From the NCBI GenBank assembly GCA_030267565.1, contig BRXU01000006.1, positions 2,158,001 to 2,222,000 on the forward strand: a DNA stretch of 64,000 nt. Direction: 5' to 3'. Below, in pieces: positions 22,478-33,853 of this stretch (the first letter of the stretch is position 1; each line of letters starts with the position of its first letter). The notes below the pieces were generated by a model. It made no database searches. It saw only the letters and a list, made by a program, of their open reading frames with translations, and was not told the DNA's origin. This DNA comes from Pleodorina starrii (lineage: Eukaryota > Chlorophyta > Chlorophyceae > Chlamydomonadales > Volvocaceae). The position numbers and the translations under genes are program-made.

Positions 22478-24048
22478 TTGGCGTCTTGGGTGGGTGGGCG
22501 GGCCTTTCTAAACCGCGACAGTTGGCGCGGCATATGAGCCTCTCGTACGATCAGCCGAATACGTCCATTTATCATTTAGCCTCCATTTATTACCTCTATT
22601 TCATTCCTGCAGCCTCTGGGCCGGCCTACGTAACAAAACTCGCTCGGCACGTGGGTCGGTTACGTGTACCCGTTCCCTCTCTAAAACTCGGTCGCCGACA
22701 CCTTCTCGCTCGTCCTGTGTCCCGTCCGCGAGTGTGTCAAGCGCCACCTGCCCTGGTTTCCCCACAGTGGGGCCGGCCTTCTACCGCCTATCTCCCAGCG
22801 TGCCGATTTCTTGGCCGCTTCTGCCCCCGCGTTCTGTAACCTCTAGCTTGATCATTGTCCCCGTTCCCGGCACCATTTCACCAGCCTCCTTCTCCAACCC
22901 GGTCCTGCGGGCCATGCCTCCACGACGCCGTGGGCCCCGATGGAGGCCGCTCGTTTCCCCTCTTTACCCCGCCCGCGCCGAGGAGGCCGCCTGCCTTGGC
23001 TCCTCTTCCCCCGTGTCAAATTTTTATCGCTCGTGTGGCGTGATGCCTGTTCTTGCTCCTCTCCGCATGGGCCTGGGTTGCGAGCTGGGACTCAGGGTCG
23101 TGCGCACCTGGGGCCCGATGGGTGTAGATCATGGGCGGGCAGCCATCCACGTGCCGGCCTGCCGGATAGGGCGACCAGCCCCTTGTAAGGTGCCACGCTC
23201 CCGAGACCAGGGGTTCCTTCCCCGACATCCGGCGGGAAGTAGGCGGGTGCCGTGACGACCCACCACACCCCCTCCGGCAGGTCTCTACTCTCCATCTCGG
23301 GGCCATCCCGAGCGGCTGAAAGCGACGCCAGGGGCCGGAAACTGCCGGGTGGAACTGAAACATGTTACAGCGGACCCAAAGGGCCGTCAGTGCATACACC
23401 CCGCCGACCGTGCCCGAAACAGAGCGCTCAACCGCACCAAATACTGCTGCGGCCGACGCCTCAAACACCCACCAGGGCACAAGCAACCAGAGACCCAACC
23501 TCGACCAGCCGTACTCGGGTGCAACCCAGGGCAACCGACCCGTGCACCACCGTACCGGGGACGTTGCACGCATGGGCTCCTATCAGCCACCCCGGGACTC
23601 TGCTAGAGGAAGCTCGCAGTCTCAGCGGGCCAATGGCAGCTCATGAATCACCGGGCGTCCCCAAGGACGGGAGGGTGGAAGGCGACCGGCACCACACCCG
23701 ATTGCAGAGCGTCACCAGGCCCCCATCGGCGCTTCACACTTGAGTCCCCAGCCATGCTAAACCATGGCGTCAGAAGTGGGCGGAGGTCCCACATACTAAG
23801 CGACCGACCACCACTGCAGAAAAGGGGTGGGGAGCTCCCACCGTGCCCCAGCCTCGGTGTGACACCTTCAAAGCAACGAACTCCTGCAGGCGCCCCAAGA
23901 GTCGGCCACCGCCCTACGCGCCGCCTGACCGTGAGTGACCCCCTGGGGATGTGTCTCCCACCTAACTGCGGCCGCCATGTAACTGCGACCGGTTCGCATC
24001 ACGCTCACGGCCGCCAAACCGACCACCTCCCTCACGCACCACTCCACC

Positions 24049-24534
24049 TCAGCAGGGTGGGAACCCGCCAGATATGCCCCTGCGGATAGGAGCCCCGACC
24101 CGAGCCTCCAGCTGCTGCCAGACAGCTGGTGTCACCCGGCAATGCCTGAAGTGGTGCACCCGCGGCGGGCAGGTGTTCCCGGCCGCGGCAGGGGACTGGC
24201 CACTCCCACAGCACGCGGGGGCCACATTCCGCATATGTGGGTTCCCCAGGAGCGGGATGCCCTCGACAGCCAGCTGCCAGTGAGCCTCCTTGTTGGCATT
24301 CTTCCACCGCACCTTCTCCAACAGCCGCAGTAGCGGGTTCTTAAGGCGGCCGGAGCCGGCCCGGGTTTGCGGGTCAGCCTCTGCCAACACCAAGTCCTCA
24401 CAAACGAGCCGTTTTGTGCCGCCGCCCGGCCCGCTTCCACTGCCTCCAGCTGCAGAGCGGTGCCGTGACGCATCGAGAACTCGCGCGGCGCCTGGGTGGG
24501 ACCCGCCTGGCGCTGAGCGGGTCCCATTCGTCAA
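24049..24534 (-). pseudogene. Degenerate reading frame with His/Cys-rich motif inside the split-repeat element
   Basis: The frame reads LLRLLEKVRWKNANKEAHW, then GIPLLGNPHM, a cysteine-containing stretch, and RVHHFRHCRVTPAVWQQLE. The order KE.HW ... Cys ... HHF..C.V...V resembles the zinc-binding motif that follows reverse transcriptase domains in some plant elements. Upstream continuation is split over other frames (24398-24691 and 24753-25508, minus strand), indicating frameshifts. Assignment to a family is tentative. Confidence 0.35.
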
Positions 24535-26662
24535 CCGCCCTCCCCAAGCGCTGCACCAACATCACCACGACTTCGTTCTCGCTCTGCACTGCACCCGAGC
24601 GACCCCTCGCCGTGAGTTGCACTCCCAACCGGGCCGCCCTAAGCCTGACGTCGGGAATGTCGACCTGGCGGCTGCGAGGGCAGCCTGGCACTCATCCCAC
24701 AGCCGCCAGTCACCCCAGCTGCCCCCCGGCCCGGACAGGTCAAGGCAATTAGTCACGAAGCCTCGTCACACACGCGCACGACTGCACTCTGCATGAGCGG
24801 ACCTGGATCTCGCCCCCGTCCCTCCACCACCGCAGTCGTGTTCTGCAGCTCCTTCGTCCGCAGCGCCTGGTAGCCCCCTACAGGCCGGGTGCTGGTGCTC
24901 CGGTCCCGGGCGGGCACCCGGGTCGTTGCACTGTGGCAGCTGCGGGTTAGCCTAATGAGGCGCGTCCCAACCCCCACACTCCCTGCACCAGGGGATCCTC
25001 TCCAACATCCGTCCCCCGGGGAAGATAGGCGGGGCCTGTTACGGCCCCCGGAAGGTTCCCCCTTCGGCCCCAGGAGAATCCCGGGCGGCGGTAAGCACCT
25101 CCATGGACTGAAACCTTGGACGAACCGGCCGCAACACTCAAACACGCTCCACTGCCAGCAGGGTGTTATGTCCTGACCAGCCGCGCGTGCTTCCCTGACC
25201 ACCAGCTGCACGGCCCACCCATGCCCATTGCGCGTGGGCATGCTCCCTGAGGGGTAGGGCGCCATAAAACCCCGGGGCCGGGTGGCCAGGCAATAGGGAT
25301 TTGGGAACCTCCGTGGCCGTGCGCTCACTGGCCTCGAGCACAGCCCCCGATCGATGAGCTTCGCCGCCCGCCGTCCCAGCCGGTCGAGCTCGCGCGCCGG
25401 CGGCGGGCCCCGTGCTCCATGTGCTACGTTATCCGATGGAGCATGTATGCCGCCGCCACGGTAGCCGTGCCGAAGACCGATAGGGGGAGCTCGGAGATGC
25501 ACACACACCGCTGACCCACCTTGTCGGTTTGCATCTCTCCGTCCAGCGACGGCGGCTGGTTCGCATCCATAATGGCAAATGAAGGGCCCAACACCCGCGT
25601 CTTCTCCACACTGTCACTGTGCGCGCCCCTCTCCTCCGGACCCACCATCCACTGCTACGTGGACTCCAGCCCGACCGCTACCATGGCGGCACCTCGTTAT
25701 CAGCCACGCACGCTCCCTTCAACCCCATCTGCGAGGTGACGATCCCCCCGATTGCGACGAGCGCTAGACCCATACATCGGCCTTGCTGTTGGAGGGTCGA
25801 CGTAAATGCCACCCGCCCTGCTGGCGGGCGGTTGTGCTGTGACGACGGTGTCCATTTCTTGCCCGCCGTAGCCCCGCCACAAACTCAATGCCTCCCGTTG
25901 GTCCCACGTCCTGTGAGAGAGTTCCCCGTGGGTGTGCCGCACTATTCGCCCCCCGTGACTTACCTGTATATAGGGCTTAATCCGCTCCACTCGGTCGCGA
26001 TAAGCGGGGCGGCTGTTGCTCTGTGACCCGCTGCGCATAACGTGCATGATGGCGGCGTTGTGCGGACGTGTGGCGGCGGCGGCTGGATGGTGTCGGGGGC
26101 CCCTCTTCTGATGAGCGCCCGTTCTCCCCGACTTTCCCTTGCCCGGCCCCAGTGTCGCTTACACTGTCGGGGTCGCCCTTCTGCAGCGGCGAGACCTACC
26201 CGCCGTCCGGACACCCGGTGCCCCCTTTCCCCGGGTGCCAACCCCAAATGTGCTCCATGCACGCTCCAGCGCTGATAACTGGTGCTCTCCCGCCACTGCC
26301 CTCCACCTGTCGCTGCCGTGGTCGATTCCACGTTCCGACCTCTGGCTACCGGGCGAGGCGACTTGCCAGAGCGGCGCCTTAGCGGCTGCACCCTAGGCTC
26401 ACAGCTGCGCACCCAACTGCCGGGCGTGACCCACCTCGGCTTCCATCCGGTTTACTGCTGGGAACCAGGACCAGGGCGCATTCTCTGGGGGGCTTGTCAA
26501 CCTAATGCAGATCCGATCCCGCCATGATTCAACCGTCCTGTGCCCCCTTGCCGTCCTGTGAGCCGTGGTGCGCCCGCGTGTGGGGGTGGTGCACCACCGA
26601 TCCCAACTACACCGGCAGTGAACGCCGAGGATTTGCTCCATCTCGAAGGGTGGGTGGGTGGG

Positions 26663-26869
26663 CGCATTCGAACACTAGTGGTGTTGCGTTAAGGCGCGTC
26701 ACGTCCTGTCCCTAAACGTAAAGTATCGCCCCTTGTCTCTGCATGTGTGGAGGACTGGAGGTGCTGTGTCGCCCCGTTTACTTCTTTCCGTTGAGTGCCG
26801 TACGGCCGGTTGTCGCCAGGTGGTCATGTGTGCGAGATGGTTGCCTCGGTTAGGCTTCAACAATTCTGA
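26663..26869 (+). repeat. Split direct repeat B1 (207 bp)
   Basis: Starts CGCATTCGAACACTAG and ends CAACAATTCTGA; matches 29603-29809 over the full length by eye. Its last base is the first base of A2, giving the inner B1A2 junction. Confidence 0.9.
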
Positions 26870-26984
26870 TTGTTGAAGTTCAACCGGCTGTCGTACCCTG
26901 GGCCAGCTTATTGTGGCGGGGCCGCCACTGTCGCGGCTCAAGCCCGTTGTAACTCGCCTATTTCGCTCTTCCCATTCACGCCAA
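26869..26984 (+). repeat. Split direct repeat A2 (116 bp)
   Basis: Second copy of A1, directly abutting B1. Sequence after it (CCCACCCC) differs from the sequence after A1 (TTGGCGTC). Confidence 0.9.
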
Positions 26985-27825
26985 CCCACCCCCGCGCCCA
27001 CGCGGCACGGCCCCCCAGCAGGGCGGGTCCCTGGGCCATGCTCCATACTCGTGCTTCTCATTGGCGCCACCCAATCCCGGACCGGTTCGTTCCACTTCCA
27101 CCCCTCCTGCCCAGACCGTTTCCCCACAATCCACGCCAAGTCCTGGCGCGGCCCGGGCGGCGATTTCCCCTGGCTAATCCCCAAACTCGGCCAAGCTGCC
27201 CAACGGTTCATACTTTGCCGGCCGATACCGTAGGAACCAGCTGACGTACGTTGGGGCATATACTCAGTTTTCCTTTGCCCAGGTCTTTACTGCACACCAC
27301 ACATCACCCGCCCACTAGTGTCGGGTGGCACCAACTTTCCCTCATCTCGGGCCCGTAGCAAGGGGGGCCCTCCGCCCGCATTGCTGCTGCCCCGAAAGCC
27401 ACCCTCGCTGTGAATGTGGTGCAGCGCGACTGACCGGCCTGCGGGCACTGCGTGTTGCTCGTCCCCCCCCCCGTGTTACTTGCCGGGTTCCGGGAAGTCG
27501 CCCCGAGGCTGCCACGGGCGTCCGCCGCCCCTCTGTAAGCTGCTAAGCGCGCGGCGTCTGGATGGCCTGCGGCGGGCCCAACCCGATCGCCGCCGAGGCA
27601 GTAGCCGCCGTTGATTGTCGCGTTCGCCGTGGCACCCACATCGCTGTCCCACACAAGCGGTGGACGGCGCTGCGTCTGACCACTCCACCAATCCACTGGA
27701 CCCAGCGGCGGCGGCCTCCGCTCCTGCGCCACCCATGTCGACGCCTCCCGAGCCCCGGCTGTCAATACTCCGCCGCCTCTCGCCCAGCGGCGCGCCCGGC
27801 AGTATAGCACTGGCGGAATGCTAGC

Positions 27826-29155
27826 GGCAGATCCTCGCGTCCACGTGGCGATGGTCTTTCTGGATGGTGTAATTGGCGAAAGGGGCCTCCAGGCTTGGGA
27901 GTCCCTGATGTGCTGCTGGCTCGTCCAAGATGGCACGACGTTCCGTGGGCAGTATACCGGCCCTTGCCGGCGGGCGTTTCCAGTCTTACTGTCCTCCAAG
28001 CCAGCCCTACATCGATTTGCACCGGCGGGAATTGTCTGCTCCACGGCCCTCCGAGCCGGCCCTACACCGGTCCCCACCGGCGGGCATGAGTGTCTTACGG
28101 CCCTCCGAGCCGGCCCTACACCGGTCCCCACCGGCGGGCATGAGTGTCTTACGGCCCTCCGAGCCGGCCCTACACCGGTCCCCACCGGCGGGCACGAGTG
28201 TCTTACTGCCCTCCGAGCCGGCCCTACACCGGTCCCCACCGGCGGGCATGAGTGTCTTACGGCCCTCCGAGCCGGCCCTACACCGGTCCCCACCGGCGGG
28301 CATGAGTGTCTTACGGCCCTCCGAGCCGGCCCTACACCGGTCCCCACCGGCGGGCATGAGTGTCTTACGGCCCTCCGAGCCGGCCCTACACCGGTCCCCA
28401 CCGGCGGGCACAAGTGCTTTACGGCCCTCCGAGCCGGCCCTACACCGGTCCCCACCGGCGGGCATGAGTGTCTTACGGCCCTCCGAGCCGGCCCTACACC
28501 GGTCCCCACCGGCGGGCACGAGTGTCTTACGGCCCTCGGAGCCGGCCCTACACCGGTCCCCACCGGCGGGCACAAGTGCTTTACGGCCCTCCGAGCCGGC
28601 CCTACACCGGTCCCCACCGGCGGGCATGAGTGTCTTACGGCCCTCCGAGCCGGCCCTACACCGGTCCCCACCGGCGGGCATGAGTGTCTTACGGCCCTCC
28701 GAGCCGGCCCTACACCGGTCCCCACCGGCGGGCATGAGTGTCTTACGGCCCTCCGAGCCGGCCCTACACCGGTCCCCACCGGCGGGTGCTTCGCCTTACG
28801 GCCCTCCGAGCTGGCCCTACCCCGGTCCCCTTCGGCGGGCGCTACCAGGCCCGCAGCCCTGCGATCCTTCCCCACACCGGTTGCCTCATACGAGCGCCCT
28901 CAAACCCAAGGCTCCCAGCCCCAACCCGGAATGCTGGCCCCAGCAACGGAGTGTCACTCACCTTGGGCGGCAGGTCTTCGAGTCTACGTGGCGATGGTCC
29001 TTCTGGATGGTGTAGTTGACGAACGGGCCTCCCATCTTGGGGTCCTAGCTCGCCCAGGATGGGAAGAAGTTCTTCGGGCGGCCGGTCTTCGGCCACGGGC
29101 GACGCAGGATCTCCGAGATAAAGTTGACAGGGCCACCCATCATGTAGTCCACGGT
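27826..29155 (-). pseudogene. Broken minus-strand frames flanking the minisatellite, two copies of NYTIQKDHRHVD
   Basis: At about 29155-28960 the frame reads DYMMGGPVNFISEIL, then TGRPKNFFPSWAS, an in-frame TAG, then DPKMGGPFVNYTIQKD and HRHVDSKTCRP. At about 27900-27826 a second, diverged copy reads PFANYTIQKDHRHVDARICR followed by a stop. The 54-bp array lies between them, so the array appears to have arisen within or beside a duplicated coding segment. I do not recognise the protein family. Confidence 0.4.
28045..28800. repeat. 54-bp minisatellite, 14 copies
   Basis: Fourteen head-to-tail copies of a 54-bp unit (18 codons), with the core GAGCCGGCCCTACACCGG. Diverged partial copies lie on both sides (about 28000-28044 and 28801-28850). 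Variants (CATGAGTG, CACGAGTG, CACAAGTG) are interspersed. Because 54 is divisible by 3, long open frames run through it on both strands and should not be taken as genes. Confidence 0.92.
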
Positions 29156-29602
29156 GGTGCTGCTGGCCCTCCCAGGTCGACGCGAGCATGTGCTCATTGG
29201 TGCTCACGCGAAGGGGGGCGCGGCAGCGCGAGCCGTTCAGCCCATCCTAGGCACACATGTTACTCACGTGAAGCGTCCGCTGTCGTCGTCCTGGCGCTCG
29301 CTGGGGTCTGCGGGCCCTGACGGTCTCGGGCCTGTTATGCTACGCACCTGCTGCCTTCTCATGGCCTTCTCGGCCTCACGCCCAACCACCCCCGCCAAAC
29401 GCGGCCATGATCTCCTGTAACTGCTGCCCGGCTGCGGCTGTGTGACCTCCAAACGCGTTGCTGCTCACCTCCTGGTCAACGAAGATAAACGCAACTCAAT
29501 TTCTGTTTAGAGATTAGCTTAAACTAATAAGTTTACGCCCGTGGTTTAACGTTCTGTCTTGTATATTTGTATTCTTCGTGTCTTAAACTCCACGTTTAAA
29601 AT

Positions 29603-29809
29603 CGCATTCGAACACTAGTGGTGTTGCGTTAAGGCGCGTCACGTCCTGTCCCTAAACGTAAAGTATCGCCCCTTGTCTCTGCATGTGTGGAGGACTGGAG
29701 GTGCTGTGTCGCCCCGTTTACTTCTTTCCGTTGAGTGCCGTACGGCCGGTTGTCGCCAGGTGGTCATGTGTGCGAGATGGTTGCCTCGGTTAGGCTTCAA
29801 CAATTCTGA
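29603..29809 (+). repeat. Split direct repeat B2 (207 bp), right end of the element
   Basis: Second copy of B1. Its right edge (TTCTGA then ATGATGCAG) marks the outer end of the 7.4-kb element. Confidence 0.9.
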
Positions 29810-30091
29810 ATGATGCAGTCTGCTTCAATAGGGACTCCGCCTTCTACTTTTAGATAGTACGATTTGTCATCCTGCGCAAATGCCGTTTCTAGCCACACAA
29901 AGGATCGCCACCCTGCCCAACTAACGATGACAATCACATCAAATTGTAACGGGAACCTGGGCATTGTCAGGACTGCGTCACAACGCTTTCGGCAGTTGGA
30001 CCTGGCAATGACCACGATACTCATTGAGCCGAATGCCGCATTTTAAAATACGGTATCACCTTCAAACTGCAACAAGTGCCGCTTAACCCAA

Positions 30092-33000
30092 ATGATAACG
30101 CTGGAAAAGTCGGCCCTTTTGGGCGATGTGACGGCTGTCCACCTGCTTTCCCTGGGCCCAGAACACACACTACTTCTTGCAGGTGCGATAACCACGAAAT
30201 GACTGCTTTTCTTTATAACATTCAGGAACCGTTGTGGACATCGTTTGACTGAAATGCGGCTGGCGATTGCGTCCTGCTCTGGCCCAGCCCTTCAAACGGG
30301 CTACCAACGGGCAATTCACAATTCGGGTATTTAGATCAGTATCAAACTGAACTTGGTTTGCTGGCGCAGTCACAACACGAGGCTAGTCCCGGCGCTCGCC
30401 CACCCGTCATCTCCCACTCCTGCTGTGCCCGTGCGCGCCACAGGTTGCGGGCCACAGCTGCTCGTCTATCACTTGCGAGGGGGCAATCTCCTGGCCGTTC
30501 ACCGCGTCCTCAACGGCAGCCGCATCCATGGCATCGCCTCCGTGCCGTGCGCCGCTCGCAGCGCCCCTCCCTCCTCGCCCTCCGCCTGGGTCGCGATCTA
30601 CGGTGACCGCTGGGTCCAAGTTCTTCAGCTGCAGCTCCTTACACCATCAGCAGGCGGAGAAGATGAGCCAGCAGCTACCACAGCAACCGGCGGCCCAGGC
30701 GGCGACTGCCCTGGCGGTGGCGGCGCTAGCTTTCCTTCCGCCGTGTCGCCAGCAGTGGCGGTGGCGCTTCAGCCGGCCGTGTGCCTGCCCGCCCGGCCCT
30801 CCTGGGTGCTGGCGGCGCACTGGCAGCAGCCAGGACCGGGAGCAGGGCAAGGGACCTGGGGCGACAGCGGCGGGGCGACCGGAACCACGGACGGCAAGCC
30901 GCCAGATGCGACGGCACAGCGCCGGCCCGCGATGCTGCTGGTGCTCGCCCTCGCGGACAACAGTGCGGAGGTGTGGGCCCTGCAGCCTCTACCGGACGGT
31001 TCCGGAGCCGCCTTTTCCTGCAAGCCGGCCGCACCCCTTGGTTCGCAGCCTCAGCCGCAGTCTCAGCCTGGAGGGGCGGCCGCTGGCTGCGCATCCGCGT
31101 CCACATCCACATCCCCATCCACATCCGCCGGCTGTGTGAGGGTGTGCGGCCCGCTGCTGGCGGCTCGGTGGCTGCTGGCGGCTGAGTGCTCCCGGCAGCT
31201 GCAGCTGTACAGCGCCGCGGTGCTACCGGTGGCGCTGAGGGAGGGGCCGGAGGGGGCGCTGCGGCTGTGGCTGGCAGCGGGTGAGTGAGACCGCGAGAGT
31301 GTGCGAGCGCGCGGGAGTGCAGGGCGTCACCTGGTGGCATACGAACGACCATGCATGTGAATCGTGAAAGAGGACTGCGGCTCAGGGCTCTCAAAGCCAT
31401 TGCCATGTGGCTGCCCTCGACCGCCCGGTGTCCGCTGGCCTTGACCCCGCGCTTGCTCTTGACTCGGACGTATCGTGAAACCGCCCTCCCGCGCCCCTGC
31501 CCCCCTTGCCCCCACAGGGACCGTGTTCAACGAGATCCTGCTTTGGCGCCTGCCGCTGCTACCGCCCCTGGCCCCTCCCCATGAAGGGGAGGCGTCCCAC
31601 GGCCGACCGACTCCAACCCCAACTCCACATCCACCTCCCCCGCCGAGCCTGCCCGGGAGCCAGTCCGATGCGCCGTACCGTCCTCCTGCCGCGCAAACCA
31701 CCAGCCAGATACCGGATCCGCAAGCCTCGGCTCCGGCTGCGTCCTCGATGACACCATCCCTCGACGCCGCGCCGACTGCGCCTGCCCCGGGAACGGCTGC
31801 CTGCCCTCCGCCGTCACCTCACCAAGCCGCATCAGCCCGGATGGAGTGGCCGCACTGCCTGCCCGCCGGCCGCGACCGGCTGCTGCGACTGGCTGCGCGG
31901 TACGATTCCTTGGAGGAGCGGCTGCGGCGGCTGATGGGGTCCAGACGGCTGGGCTGCGGGCTGGCGGCGGTGGCGTCTGCGGCGGCAGCGGGCCCCAGCG
32001 GGGCAGTGGCGGCAGTGACGCGGCATGGGGGGCCGAAGAATGCGGGGGCCCGCCGGGGTCCGCTGCTGCGGGTGCAGTGCCCTGCGCAGTACGTGCTGCG
32101 GGGCCACGAGGGGTCGGTGTTCTGCGTGACGTGGCTGAGGGCCCCGACCCTGAGGGGGCCGACCGACGGCACGACTCAACGGGCGGCTGACGACGGCGCC
32201 GGAGGCGGAGGTGGAGGCGGAGGTGGCCGACCGAACGGGCCTGTCAGTGGCGGTGACGGCTGGATGCTTGCGACAACTTCCGACGATCGATCGGCTCGCC
32301 TGTGGGCCCTTCCGGACCTGGGCGCAAGGTGGGACTTATGCAGATGCGTTGACGCGCCTGCTGGCTAGCTCCCTGGTTTCCGCTCGGCCGACATGTAGGC
32401 TGCAACGCGCCATTGCCTCGCCGCGGCTAAGCTTGCCTCGTTGTGTGCCGCGTGCCGCACGCACATTCGTTTGCGACCGTCCTTCCAACACACACACATA
32501 CACATACGCATACACAACACACGCCGGAACGGCCCGCAGGTCTGCGGCTTCGGGCCCCGGCGAAGCATCCGGCTGCGGCTGCGGCTGCGGCCCGGCAGCC
32601 ACCCTCGCGCCGCTGCGTACCTTCTGGGGCCACACATCCCGGGTCTGGTGCTGCGAGGCGCTGCTCCACGGCGGCGCACCGAACGCCGCTGCCGCTGGAG
32701 CCGCCGCTCCATGCAGCAACGGTGGCGGCGCGGCGGCGGGCGGGGGCGCCAGCGGCGGCGGCGGTGGCTGGTGGTCGTCGGTCCCGGCCTCGCTGGTGTT
32801 GGTGACTGGCTCCGAGGACTGCACTGTGCGGCTGTGGCACGCGGCGAGCGGCAAGTGTCTGGCGGTGCTGCAGGTGGGGCCGGTGGGGATGGGCCGGTGG
32901 GGATGGGCCGAGGGGCCGGGCTGGGCTGGGCTGGGCTGGGCTGGGCTGGGCTGGACAGCTAGGAAGGCGACTTGTTGATGGGTTTGTCCGGAAGGCCACC

Positions 33001-33780
33001 CGCGGGGGATCCGTTGGAATGCACGTCTCACAGGAGCATGGGGCCTTGCGGCGAGATGGGCGCAAAGGGCCCCCCTCACGGCCCAAACCCCCACACGGGG
33101 TGCCTGCCGGCTGCTCAACACCGCCGTCAATCACCGACCCACCTTGACCTTTGTGCCGGATGTTATCCACAGCTGCAGCCCCCTCGCTTACCACTGGCCC
33201 GCCCCTCCTTGCCATCACCCCCTTGCCGTTCGCTAACGCCATCTCCTTCTCCGCTGCGAAATTCTCTTTATACCCCCTTGCCGCCACCCCCTTGGCCGCC
33301 CCCCAGGGTCACCGAGGTCGGGGCATATGGCGCTGTGCCCTGACTTGGGCCGCCGGGAGGAGCGACGCTGGAGAGCGGGTGCTGGCCACTGCCGGCGCGG
33401 ACAGCGCCATTCGGCTGTGGGCACTGCGGGAGTGGCTGCCGGCGCACTTGCTGCAGCAGGAGGTGGAGGCGGCGGAAGGAAGCGGGAGGAGCGGGCGGGG
33501 TGAGGCGCGAAAGGGCGGGCGGAGTGGCGGGCGGGCTTGGTCAATGTCTGGCGGTTATGGCCAGAGACACACACGCCGTTTGCCGTAACGAACCGCCAGA
33601 GACACACGACGATGTGACCTGCTGGAGAGTGTCTGTTTGTCCGCAGAGTGGGGTAGCGCCGGGATAGCGCCGATAGGCAACTGCTCTGCTCCGCTCCGCT
33701 CCGCTCCGCTCCACTTTTGCCCGCAGTAGCTCCGTTTCGATCCGCCACTGCTAGGGGCCAAAAGGGCCACGCCGAATCGT

Positions 33781-33853
<73 letters not shown>

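Larger units (their letters stand above)
22362..29809 (-). mobile_element. Tyrosine-recombinase-type retrotransposon with split direct repeats (A1-B1A2-B2), probably degenerate
   Basis: Two different direct repeats are arranged as A1 (22362-22477), B1 (26663-26869) abutting A2 (26869-26984), and B2 (29603-29809). This A1...B1A2...B2 layout is diagnostic of PAT, Ngaro and kangaroo-like tyrosine-recombinase retrotransposons. In these the inner B1A2 junction matches the joined ends of a circular intermediate. Protein-like fragments read on the minus strand: a Gag-like start near 29.49-29.35 kb (SSNAFGGHTAAAGQQLQEIM, then REAEKAMRRQQ after a frame change); NFISEIL and NYTIQKDHRHVD at 29.15-28.96 kb; and HHFRHC next to a Cys-rich stretch at 24.2-24.1 kb. 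Reverse transcriptase and recombinase active-site motifs were not recognised, so the copy is decayed or non-autonomous. No target duplication is seen, as expected for the class. Confidence 0.7.

Noticed and set aside
22363..26985. Ordinary LTR retrotransposon bounded by the 116-bp repeats
   Set aside because: A second, different repeat pair abuts the inner copy and extends to 29809, and the repeats lack TG...CA ends, so the split-repeat model explains more.
27304..28875. A 523-codon minus-strand frame and a 500-codon plus-strand frame over the same bases
   Set aside because: Most of both is translation of the 54-bp minisatellite; only short flanking parts look protein-like.
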